A DNA stretch of 64,000 nucleotides from the NCBI RefSeq assembly GCF_023721415.1, contig NZ_JAMQVC010000002.1, positions 1 through 64,000 on the forward strand, written 5' to 3'. Position numbers and translations under genes: made by a program. Source of the stretch: Galbibacter mesophilus (GTDB lineage Bacteria > Bacteroidota > Bacteroidia > Flavobacteriales > Flavobacteriaceae). Within the stretch, counting starts at the first letter, position 1, and every line of letters starts with the position of its first letter. Positions 27,183 through 33,994 of this stretch are shown here, piece after piece. The notes beneath the pieces were generated by a model, which was not told the origin of the DNA, made no database searches, and saw only the letters and a list, made by a program, of their open reading frames with translations.

Positions 27183-28715
27183 TTATAAATTAAATGTAAT
27201 AGATGCAGTGATATTTGTGTTCTTATTGTCTATTGCAGCAGTGGACGTAAGTCCTGTATCGTATAATTGAACATTGTATTCTCTCTGCATCTGACTAAAA
27301 CCAAGATCGAAACGTGTAGGTCCGAAGTTATAGCCTAAACCAAAGGAATATCCCATTAAATCGCCCATGGTAAATTCGTTTTTATAAGGACTGCCTTCAT
27401 ATCGATAACCGCCTCTTAAACTTAGATTTTTAATTCGATATTCCCCACCAACACGAATGGTGGAAACAGCTTGAAATTCGTTGCTTATGGCTGCGTTTTC
27501 ATCTGCAAAAAATGGATCTCGGCTGGGTCTTAATTCGGCATTAGACATATCCTGGTAGCTGTAGTCCGCACTTATAAGTCCGTGACGGCCAAAAATAAAG
27601 GCCAAACTACCGCTGTATTTCCCAGGGATGTAAATATCATAGCTTGGGAAAAATTGAGTTGAATTAGGGGTTGCTTCAGAATAGGATGGTTCAGCATCAT
27701 TAGGATCAGCAAAAAAGTCACTATTGATGGACTGGAATAATTCATCTGTCATATTATACCAAGTAGGGGATTGGTAGCTTGCTCCTAGACGCATAAAATC
27801 ATTCAGCTTTGCGATAGCTCCTAAGTTAAATGAAAATCCGTTTCCGTAGGTGAATAAATCGTTATCGAATTGTACGTATTGCAATTTCGAATTTGAATCG
27901 TATCCAAACTCATCAAATTGTGTGATTCTTCTTCGTTCAATTCCGTGGAAATTGAAATTTACACCGAGATACAGACTTTCCTCGTATTGAGAGGCAAAGT
28001 TTAAGGTGTATCTATTATCGCTTCCTGAGGAAATAACCAATTGCTCTTGATTTATTCCGTTGGAAAAAGTGGCGTTGGAAATATAGTTGGTTTCATCGGG
28101 ATTATCTGGCGTAGCTGGATCGATTATGAAATTTTGATAGCCCAAAAAACCTTGCTGGGCGCTATAACCTAAATCTCTACCAATGTTAATGTAGGCTTCG
28201 GTTATAGATTCTCCAATTCGTGTGTTTAAATCATCAACAGTGGTTCCTCTGGCGTTATTTACAAAGAAGTCCGCAATCGAAGTGTTTCCAGTACCGACTG
28301 CAAGATATTCATTTTCAAAATTGTTGCTTAGCTCATAATTAAAGGCCATGCTAAACTTTTTCCAAGGAGAGTTTTGGTTGCCATTTTTAAAAACCATCGC
28401 TCCACCAATTTGATTTATTCTGAATTTATTTAAGTCGGTATCACTGGCCCCGTTAAAATAATTGGTAGCATTTTTCACATTATAATTAGTGGCTGAAATC
28501 GTAAACACTGTATTGTTGAAAACCGCAGACCCAGCAGGGTTTGCATTAATGGCAGACATGTCTCCACCCAATGCCCCAAAGGCTCCACTCATGGACTGGT
28601 AGCGCGCTGTACCATTTAAATTGTCGCTTCCGTAAAGTGCAACGTCATTTCGATTTTGACCAAAGGTTGCAACCGTCAGCAAGGATGCTGCCACTAATAA
28701 GAAATAATTTTTCAT
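27183..28715 (-). CDS. OmpP1/FadL/TodX-type outer membrane transporter
   Basis: This is a 510-residue outer-membrane beta-barrel. A signal peptide (MKNYFLLVAASLLTVATFGQ) precedes a plug-like N-terminal segment with ARYQSMSGAFGALGGDMSAINANPAG, whose key features are the glycine-rich turn and the Asn-Pro-Ala-Gly motif characteristic of FadL-family hatch domains. The rest is alternating amphipathic strands ending in an aromatic/hydrophobic residue (ITASITFNL). Flavobacterial members are often called 'hemin receptor' without proof; hydrophobic-substrate uptake is the family role. Confidence 0.88.
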   Translation of the reverse strand: MKNYFLLVAASLLTVATFGQNRNDVALYGSDNLNGTARYQSMSGAFGALGGDMSAINANPAGSAVFNNTVFTISATNYNVKNATNYFNGASDTDLNKFRINQIGGAMVFKNGNQNSPWKKFSMAFNYELSNNFENEYLAVGTGNTSIADFFVNNARGTTVDDLNTRIGESITEAYINIGRDLGYSAQQGFLGYQNFIIDPATPDNPDETNYISNATFSNGINQEQLVISSGSDNRYTLNFASQYEESLYLGVNFNFHGIERRRITQFDEFGYDSNSKLQYVQFDNDLFTYGNGFSFNLGAIAKLNDFMRLGASYQSPTWYNMTDELFQSINSDFFADPNDAEPSYSEATPNSTQFFPSYDIYIPGKYSGSLAFIFGRHGLISADYSYQDMSNAELRPSRDPFFADENAAISNEFQAVSTIRVGGEYRIKNLSLRGGYRYEGSPYKNEFTMGDLMGYSFGLGYNFGPTRFDLGFSQMQREYNVQLYDTGLTSTAAIDNKNTNITASITFNL

Positions 28716-28747
28716 CTGTTCTTTTTTTATTTTTTTAAAAGGTCAGG

Positions 28748-28768
28748 CCTGCCTTGCCGGTAGGCAGG
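28748..28768. repeat. Short GC-rich palindromic element
   Basis: CCTGCCT (28748-28754) pairs with AGGCAGG (28762-28768) around a TGCCGGT loop. It is strikingly GC-rich for this AT-rich intergenic region. It resembles short dispersed palindromes seen in Bacteroidota genomes; no second copy is apparent in the window. Confidence 0.5.
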
Positions 28769-28851
28769 TGGGATTTACCATTCATTATTTAGTTAGTTCT
28801 ATGATTAACCGTAATGATTCATTCCCTGATTCAGAATTAAATTGAAATGTG

Positions 28852-28889
28852 AAAAGAAACCGGGAAATATATAATTGATAAATCCCGGT
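28852..28889 (-). terminator. Terminator of the Gly/Trp-rich lipoprotein gene
   Basis: On the minus strand ACCGGGA (28889-28883) pairs with TCCCGGT (28865-28859) and is followed by TTCTTTT. It lies 14 bases after the stop of the gene at 28903. Confidence 0.65.
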
Positions 28890-28902
28890 AATATATTGTT
28901 AA

Positions 28903-30069
28903 TTATCCGCCTCTTCTTGAAGAACCGCCGGAAGATCTTGAACCCCCTCCGGAAGACCTAGAATATGATCCGCTACTTCTACTGGATCCAGAAGATCTTG
29001 AATAAGATCCACTGCTTCTGCTTGAAGAGCTCGGTCTCGAGTAAGAACCACTACTTCTACTGGAAGAGCTTGGTCTTGAGTAAGAAGAATTACTTCTACT
29101 TCCCGATGAAGACCTAGAATACGTGGAATTTCTGCTCGATGAAGAAGATCTAGCATCACTTCCTCTAGAATATCCAGAAGATCTGCTGTAACCAGAACTT
29201 CTATCTACGCCAACTCTTGCGCTGTTAGAATATCCGCTTCTTCTTACAGTACTGCTACTTCTACTTTCTCCGACTCTAGAAGATCTAGAATACCCTCGAG
29301 AAGTTCTAGCGCTTGTACTGGTGCGTCTTATATTATCGTTTCGTCTAGCCACGGCTGAAGTTGTTCTACCGTAATAGCCTCGTCTAGAATTTGTATACGC
29401 ATATCGATTTCCGTAGTAAGGGTGATATGGGCGATACCATCCTGGTCCATACCAAGGGTTGTAAGGTCCCCAACCGGCACCCCAGCCCCAACCAGCGCCC
29501 CAGCCCCAGCCGGCACCCCAGCCTACGCCCCATCCAGGGCCGTAAAATCCGCCTCCGTACCAAGGTCCCCAGAAAGGATCATACCATCCTCCCCAGCCGG
29601 CACCCCAGCCCCAACCAGCGCCGTAACCCCAGTTGTTGCTGTATACATTTACAATCGTCTTCTCAGGATTTTCTCCCCAACCTGGGTTTCCTTCCCTGTA
29701 TTCAGAAGCGTAACTTTTTACAATATCGGTGCTGTCAACTTCCGCACTGGAATAACTGTCCACATCGGTAAAAACATCGTTTTGTTCTTGGTAGGCAATA
29801 GCGTTGTCCAACATTTGCGAACGACTACTAAAATAACTCTCATAGTCGGTTATGGCCAAGCCACTAGACTCAGTTTGTTCTCTTTCCTGTTGTCTGTTGT
29901 TATTGGTGTTGTTTGCATCATCGTAATAAACGATTTCATCATTATAGATTCCATCATTATCATAATAAGATGCTTGTTCATAAGAACCGCACGAAGCTGC
30001 AAGGATTCCAATAACAAAAACAGTTAAAAAGTGTATTGATTTTTTATGTATATGTAGTGTTTTCATCAT
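28903..30069 (-). CDS. Low-complexity lipoprotein with Gly-Trp repeats and Ser/Arg-rich tail
   Basis: This 388-residue exported protein of unknown function has a lipoprotein signal (GILAASCG). An acidic Tyr/Asp/Asn region follows, then a block of about 85 residues built of GWG, GWGAGWGWGAG and Tyr/Pro-rich repeats (roughly residues 145-230). The last 140 residues or so are almost only Ser, Arg, Gly and Tyr, with repeated SYSRPSSSSRSSG units. The distribution suggests a surface-exposed, unstructured or aggregating polymer-like protein. The frame is supported by the intact signal, a -7 element upstream and a terminator downstream. ATG 30066 is an alternative start. Confidence 0.85.
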   Translation of the reverse strand: MMKTLHIHKKSIHFLTVFVIGILAASCGSYEQASYYDNDGIYNDEIVYYDDANNTNNNRQQEREQTESSGLAITDYESYFSSRSQMLDNAIAYQEQNDVFTDVDSYSSAEVDSTDIVKSYASEYREGNPGWGENPEKTIVNVYSNNWGYGAGWGWGAGWGGWYDPFWGPWYGGGFYGPGWGVGWGAGWGWGAGWGWGAGWGPYNPWYGPGWYRPYHPYYGNRYAYTNSRRGYYGRTTSAVARRNDNIRRTSTSARTSRGYSRSSRVGESRSSSTVRRSGYSNSARVGVDRSSGYSRSSGYSRGSDARSSSSSRNSTYSRSSSGSRSNSSYSRPSSSSRSSGSYSRPSSSSRSSGSYSRSSGSSRSSGSYSRSSGGGSRSSGGSSRRGG

Positions 30070-30081
30070 TGCAAAAAATTA

Positions 30082-30112
30082 TTGTTGAACATAGCAAAAA
30101 TAGTTAGTTTTG
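30082..30112 (+). promoter_or_regulatory. Promoter of proS
   Basis: TTG at 30082-30084 and again at 30085-30087 lie 20 and 17 bases before TAGTTTTG (30105-30112), matching TTG-N17-20-TAnnTTTG. Confidence 0.6.
30094..30102 (-). promoter_or_regulatory. Candidate -7 element of the Gly/Trp-rich lipoprotein gene
   Basis: The minus strand reads TATTTTTGC, a perfect -7 match, 25 bases before the ATG at 30069. It sits inside the spacer of the divergent proS promoter, so the two promoters may compete. Confidence 0.5.
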
Positions 30113-30167
30113 TCAAACTATATTTTACATTTAACAAAGGTGCAACATTTGTGCCAAACTATATATA

Positions 30168-31643
30168 ATGGGTAAGAATTTAACGAAACGAAGCGAAGAT
30201 TATTCAAAATGGTATAACGAGTTGGTGATGAAGGCCGAACTTGCTGAAAATTCTGCGGTTAGAGGCTGTATGGTGATAAAACCTTACGGATATGCTATCT
30301 GGGAAAAAATGCAAGCACAGTTGGATAAGATGTTTAAGGAAACAGGACACGAGAATGCCTATTTTCCTCTTTTTATACCAAAATCCTATTTAAGTAAAGA
30401 GGCCGACCATATTGAGGGATTTGCTAAAGAATGTGCTGTTGTTACGCATTATCGATTGAAAAATGCTGAAGATGGAAGCGGAGTAGTAGTAGATCCTGAC
30501 GCTAAACTGGAAGAAGAATTAATTGTAAGGCCTACATCTGAGACCATTATTTGGGATACTTACCGAAAGTGGGTACAATCCTACCGCGATTTACCTATTT
30601 TGGTAAATCAATGGGCGAATGTGGTTCGTTGGGAATTGAGAACACGAATGTTTTTAAGGACTGCTGAGTTTTTATGGCAGGAAGGTCATACCGCACACGA
30701 AACAAAGGAAGAAGCTATTGCAGAGGCAGAGCAGATGATGAATGTGTATGCGGATTTTGCTGAAAATTTTATGGGAGTTCCTGTAATTAAAGGAGTGAAA
30801 ACGGATAGCGAGCGTTTTGCAGGTGCTTTAGAGACCTATTGTATCGAAGCTTTGATGCAAGATGGAAAAGCATTGCAAGCCGGAACTTCGCACTTTTTAG
30901 GACAGAATTTTGCTAAAGCGTTTGATGTAAAGTTTGCCAATAAGGAAGGAAAGCAAGATTACGTTTGGGCAACTTCTTGGGGAGTTTCCACTAGGTTGAT
31001 GGGCGCTTTAATAATGACACATAGTGATGATAACGGTTTAGTGTTGCCACCTAAATTGGCGCCTATTCAAGTAGTGATTGTTCCTATTTATAAAGGAGAG
31101 GAACAATTGGATGCCATTAGTGAACGCGTGGAACCTTTGGTAAAAGAATTGCGCGCAAAAGGCATTTCGGTAAAATTTGATAATAGGGATACGCATAAGC
31201 CTGGTTGGAAGTTTAATGAGTATGAGTTGAAAGGTGTACCCGTGCGATTGGCTATTGGAATGCGGGACATGGAGAACAATACATTTGAAGTTGCAAGAAG
31301 AGATACCCTTTCAAAGGAAGTTGTAGCGGCAGATTTGGTAGTAGATAAAATTGAAACACTTTTGGAAGAGATTCAAGAGAATGTCTTTAATAAAGCTCTT
31401 GAATATCGGGAGAGCCATATCACAAAAGTGGATACTTTTGAAGAATTTAAAGAATTGTTGGAGTCCAAGGGCGGATTTTTATCAGCACATTGGGATGGAA
31501 CCGCAGAGACTGAAGATAAAATTAAAGAGCTAACAAAAGCTACAATTCGTTGTATTCCTTTGGATGCTGAAAAAGAATCTGGAAAATGTATTTATTCCGG
31601 AAAGCCTTCAAATCAGCGAGTTCTGTTTGCTAAGGCATATTGA
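30168..31643 (+). CDS. proS: Prolyl-tRNA synthetase (archaeal/eukaryotic-like class)
   Basis: This class II synthetase charges tRNA-Pro. At 491 residues it is the shorter ProRS class without the inserted editing domain of the E. coli type. Motif 2 includes [24 protein letters not shown] (key: paired Arg plus Glu-Phe-Leu-Trp-Gln-Glu-Gly-His). The anticodon-binding domain begins at [13 protein letters not shown], and a C-terminal zinc-binding-like region ends at KAY, as in archaeal/eukaryotic-type enzymes. It has its own promoter and is followed by two tRNA genes with a separate promoter. Confidence 0.97.
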   Translation: MGKNLTKRSEDYSKWYNELVMKAELAENSAVRGCMVIKPYGYAIWEKMQAQLDKMFKETGHENAYFPLFIPKSYLSKEADHIEGFAKECAVVTHYRLKNAEDGSGVVVDPDAKLEEELIVRPTSETIIWDTYRKWVQSYRDLPILVNQWANVVRWELRTRMFLRTAEFLWQEGHTAHETKEEAIAEAEQMMNVYADFAENFMGVPVIKGVKTDSERFAGALETYCIEALMQDGKALQAGTSHFLGQNFAKAFDVKFANKEGKQDYVWATSWGVSTRLMGALIMTHSDDNGLVLPPKLAPIQVVIVPIYKGEEQLDAISERVEPLVKELRAKGISVKFDNRDTHKPGWKFNEYELKGVPVRLAIGMRDMENNTFEVARRDTLSKEVVAADLVVDKIETLLEEIQENVFNKALEYRESHITKVDTFEEFKELLESKGGFLSAHWDGTAETEDKIKELTKATIRCIPLDAEKESGKCIYSGKPSNQRVLFAKAY

Positions 31644-31677
31644 TGGAAAAAAAATCCAAAAAAAACTTTTCTAAGTA

Positions 31678-31708
31678 TTGCATGATTTAAAAATAGTTGT
31701 ATTTTTGC
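31678..31708 (+). promoter_or_regulatory. Promoter of the tRNA-Glu pair
   Basis: TTG at 31678-31680, a 19-base spacer and TATTTTTGC at 31700-31708 match the Bacteroidota housekeeping consensus exactly. The start would fall about 15 bases before the first tRNA. Confidence 0.8.
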
Positions 31709-31729
31709 ATCCGCAATTAAGAAAAAAAC

Positions 31730-31801
31730 GGTCCGTTCGTCTAGGGGTTAGGACGCCAGGTTTTCATCCTGGTAACAGGGGTTCGATTCCCCTACGGACT
31801 A
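31730..31801 (+). tRNA. tRNA-Glu (anticodon TTC), copy 1
   Basis: A full 72-base cloverleaf is visible. Acceptor GGTCCGT pairs with ACGGACT. The anticodon stem CCAGG/CCTGG flanks the loop TTTTCAT, with anticodon TTC. The T arm is CAGGGGTTCGATTCCCCT. CCA is not encoded. Confidence 0.95.
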
Positions 31802-31860
31802 CAAAGTAAAAGTTCAGTAAAATAAAAGCGGTTTTTTATCGCTGCTCGAAAGAGTAAATT

Positions 31861-31932
31861 GGTCCGTTCGTCTAGGGGTTAGGACGCCAGGTTTTCATCC
31901 TGGTAACAGGGGTTCGATTCCCCTACGGACTA
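31861..31932 (+). tRNA. tRNA-Glu (anticodon TTC), copy 2
   Basis: Identical over all 72 bases to the copy at 31730-31801, with a 59-base spacer that is not duplicated. Both are probably processed from one transcript. Confidence 0.95.
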
Positions 31933-31953
31933 CAACAAAGTATAACAGGGAAT

Positions 31954-31972
31954 GTAGAAAGTAATTTTCTAC
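31954..31972 (+). promoter_or_regulatory. Hairpin in the rpsT leader
   Basis: GTAGAAA pairs perfectly with TTTCTAC around GTAAT, between the second tRNA and rpsT. It could be a processing site or weak terminator of the tRNA transcript, or part of an rpsT leader; sequence alone does not decide. Confidence 0.4.
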
Positions 31973-31994
31973 GGTTTGTAAAAATTAGGAAAAG

Positions 31995-32246
31995 ATGGCA
32001 AATCACAAGTCGGCATTAAAAAGAATAAGAAGAAACGAATCAGTTCGTTTAAGAAATAAATATCAGCATAAAACAGTTCGTAACGCAATTAAAAAATTAC
32101 GTTCAACTGAAGATAAAAAAGATGCAGAAACTCTATTGCCATCTGTAATTAGCATGATTGACAAATTGGCTAAGAAAAACATTATACACGCTAACAAAGC
32201 TGGAAACCTAAAATCTGGATTGACTAAAAGAGTTGCCGCTCTTTAA
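31995..32246 (+). CDS. rpsT: 30S ribosomal protein S20
   Basis: This 83-residue basic protein begins [15 protein letters not shown], the S20 N-terminal signature, and ends with the [13 protein letters not shown] helix. It binds 16S rRNA in the body of the small subunit. It lies 62 bases after the second tRNA-Glu and has its own terminator. Confidence 0.97.
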   Translation: MANHKSALKRIRRNESVRLRNKYQHKTVRNAIKKLRSTEDKKDAETLLPSVISMIDKLAKKNIIHANKAGNLKSGLTKRVAAL

Positions 32247-32273
32247 TTCCAACAACGTTAGTTATACAATATG

Positions 32274-32304
32274 AAACGCTCCGCTCTACTGTGGGGCGTT
32301 TTTA
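32274..32304 (+). terminator. Terminator of rpsT
   Basis: AACGCTCC (32275-32282) pairs with GGGGCGTT (32293-32300), allowing one G-T pair, and T residues follow. Confidence 0.85.
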
Positions 32305-32340
32305 GTTTAAAAAAATAATCGTACATAAAATTTATTCACT

Positions 32341-33273
32341 ATGGAAAATGGTATCTACGCAAAGTTCAATACCTCAAAAGGAGAAATACTTGTTAAGTTA
32401 ACACATGATAAAACCCCAGGAACAGTTGGTAACTTTGTTGCACTGGCAGAAGGGAAAATGGAAAATAGCGTAAAGCCACAAGGGAAACCTTATTACGATG
32501 GACTTTCTTTCCATAGGGTGATTAATGATTTTATGATTCAAGGTGGATGTCCGCTTGGAACGGGGACAGGAGATGCTGGCTACAAATTTGATGATGAATT
32601 TGATGCCTCGCTTAGACATAACAGGCCTGGTGTTTTATCAATGGCCAATGCAGGTCCTGGCACCAATGGTTCCCAATTTTTTATTACACATGTGGAAACA
32701 CCTTGGTTAGACGATAAACATACCGTTTTTGGCTTTGTAGAAAGTGGTCAGGATGTAGTGGACGCCATTGCCCAAGGTGATAAAATTGAAACTTTGGAAA
32801 TTGTTCGAGTAGGGGATGAAGCTGAAAACTGGAATGCTATTGAAGCTTTTAGAACCTTTGAAGGGGAAAGAGAAAAAAGAATTGCGGAGGAAAAAGCAAA
32901 AGCAGAAGCCGCATTGGAAAAGTTAGCTGCTGGATTTGATAAAACAGAAAGTGGTTTACGCTATAAGATGATTCAGAAAGGAAATGGAGCTAAAGCAGAG
33001 AAAGGAAAAACAGTTTCTGTTCATTATAAAGGACAATTGGAGAACGGACAAGTTTTCGATTCTTCATATCAAAGAAATCAGCCTATTGATTTTACTTTAG
33101 GAGCCGGACAAGTAATTTCCGGTTGGGATGAAGGTATTTCTCTACTTCACGTAGGCGATAAGGCGCGCTTCGTAATTCCTGCTCATTTAGGGTATGGCGC
33201 TCGTGGTGCTGGTGGTGTTATTCCTCCAAACGCAACGCTTATTTTTGACGTAGAACTTGTGAACGTTAAATAA
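32341..33273 (+). CDS. Dual-family peptidyl-prolyl isomerase (cyclophilin-FKBP fusion)
   Basis: Two unrelated isomerase folds are fused in one 310-residue cytoplasmic protein. Residues 1-170 are cyclophilin: SFHRVINDFMIQGG, PGTNGSQFFIT and the DDKHTVFG loop. A charged helical linker (about 180-205) leads to an FKBP domain (about 207-310) with VHYKGQLENGQVFDSS, VISGWDEGI and GYGARGAGGVIPPNATL. No signal peptide is present. Such fusions are known from Flavobacterium and a few protists. The gene is flanked by terminators on both sides and is monocistronic. Confidence 0.96.
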   Translation: MENGIYAKFNTSKGEILVKLTHDKTPGTVGNFVALAEGKMENSVKPQGKPYYDGLSFHRVINDFMIQGGCPLGTGTGDAGYKFDDEFDASLRHNRPGVLSMANAGPGTNGSQFFITHVETPWLDDKHTVFGFVESGQDVVDAIAQGDKIETLEIVRVGDEAENWNAIEAFRTFEGEREKRIAEEKAKAEAALEKLAAGFDKTESGLRYKMIQKGNGAKAEKGKTVSVHYKGQLENGQVFDSSYQRNQPIDFTLGAGQVISGWDEGISLLHVGDKARFVIPAHLGYGARGAGGVIPPNATLIFDVELVNVK

Positions 33274-33297
33274 TATTGTTTTAATAATAATTTGAAG

Positions 33298-33329
33298 TCC
33301 TGTTACGCGTAAGTGTAACAGGATTTTTT
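33298..33329 (+). terminator. Terminator of the cyclophilin-FKBP gene
   Basis: TCCTGTTAC (33298-33306) pairs perfectly with GTAACAGGA (33315-33323), followed by six T. Confidence 0.92.
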
Positions 33330-33340
33330 ATATTTGGGGA

Positions 33341-33886
33341 ATGACTACAATAGACTTAAAATCGCTACAATATCCCATTGGGAAGTTCGAAATCCCAGAA
33401 ACCGTTTCTGCTTCTGAAGTTAAAAAATGGATTAAGGTTATCGAGCGCTTTCCATACAAGCTTGAGAACTTAGTAGAGGATTTTGACGATTTACAGTTGG
33501 ATACTCCGTACCGCCCGAACGGATGGACGGTCAGGCAAGTAATCCATCATATGGCGGATAGCCACATGAATAGTTTTATTCGCTTTAAATGGGCACTTAC
33601 GGAAGATAGACCTGTAATAAAAGCATACTTTGAAGACCGTTGGGCAGCATTACCTGATTCAAAAGACGGAGAAGTAGAGTGGTCGTTAGATTTAATCGAA
33701 TCCTTGCACGGAAGATGGGTAGTACTGCTAAAGAACCTAACCGAAACACAACTTGCAAGAACCTTTATTCATCCGCAAAGTGAAAAAGAAATCCGTTTAG
33801 ACCAGCTGATAGCGATGTATGCTTGGCATTGCGAACATCATTTTGCGCACATAAACAATCTCGCCAAGCGGGAAGAGTGGGTGTAG
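33341..33886 (+). CDS. DinB/YfiT-like putative metal-dependent hydrolase or thiol transferase
   Basis: This 181-residue four-helix protein belongs to the DinB/YfiT superfamily. Likely metal ligands are the histidine in QVIHHMADSHMN (helix 2) and those in AWHCEHHFAHI near the C terminus. The wording PNGWTVRQVIHHMADSH is very close to Bacillus YfiT/BstA, described as bacillithiol transferases, so a thiol S-transferase role is possible. It is preceded by one terminator and followed by a two-sided terminator. Confidence 0.88.
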   Translation: MTTIDLKSLQYPIGKFEIPETVSASEVKKWIKVIERFPYKLENLVEDFDDLQLDTPYRPNGWTVRQVIHHMADSHMNSFIRFKWALTEDRPVIKAYFEDRWAALPDSKDGEVEWSLDLIESLHGRWVVLLKNLTETQLARTFIHPQSEKEIRLDQLIAMYAWHCEHHFAHINNLAKREEWV

Positions 33887-33943
33887 TTGATCTATTGTGT
33901 TTGGCTTCTAAGAAAGTTTTTAATATTGAAATTGAAATAAAAA

Positions 33944-33980
33944 AAATAAGCTGCCAGTTTTTACAGGCAGCTTATTTTTT
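33944..33980. terminator. Bidirectional terminator between convergent genes
   Basis: AAATAAGCTGCC pairs with GGCAGCTTATTT, with A tracts on one side and T tracts on the other. It can serve both the YfiT-like gene (plus) and the M16 protease gene (minus). Confidence 0.88.
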
Positions 33981-33994
33981 CTAGGTTATAATAT

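Noticed and set aside
29422-30027. Long open frames antisense to the Gly/Trp-rich lipoprotein
   Set aside because: They reflect the low-complexity, GC-rich repeats of the opposite strand; they lack a signal or domain, while the minus frame has a lipoprotein signal and a terminator.
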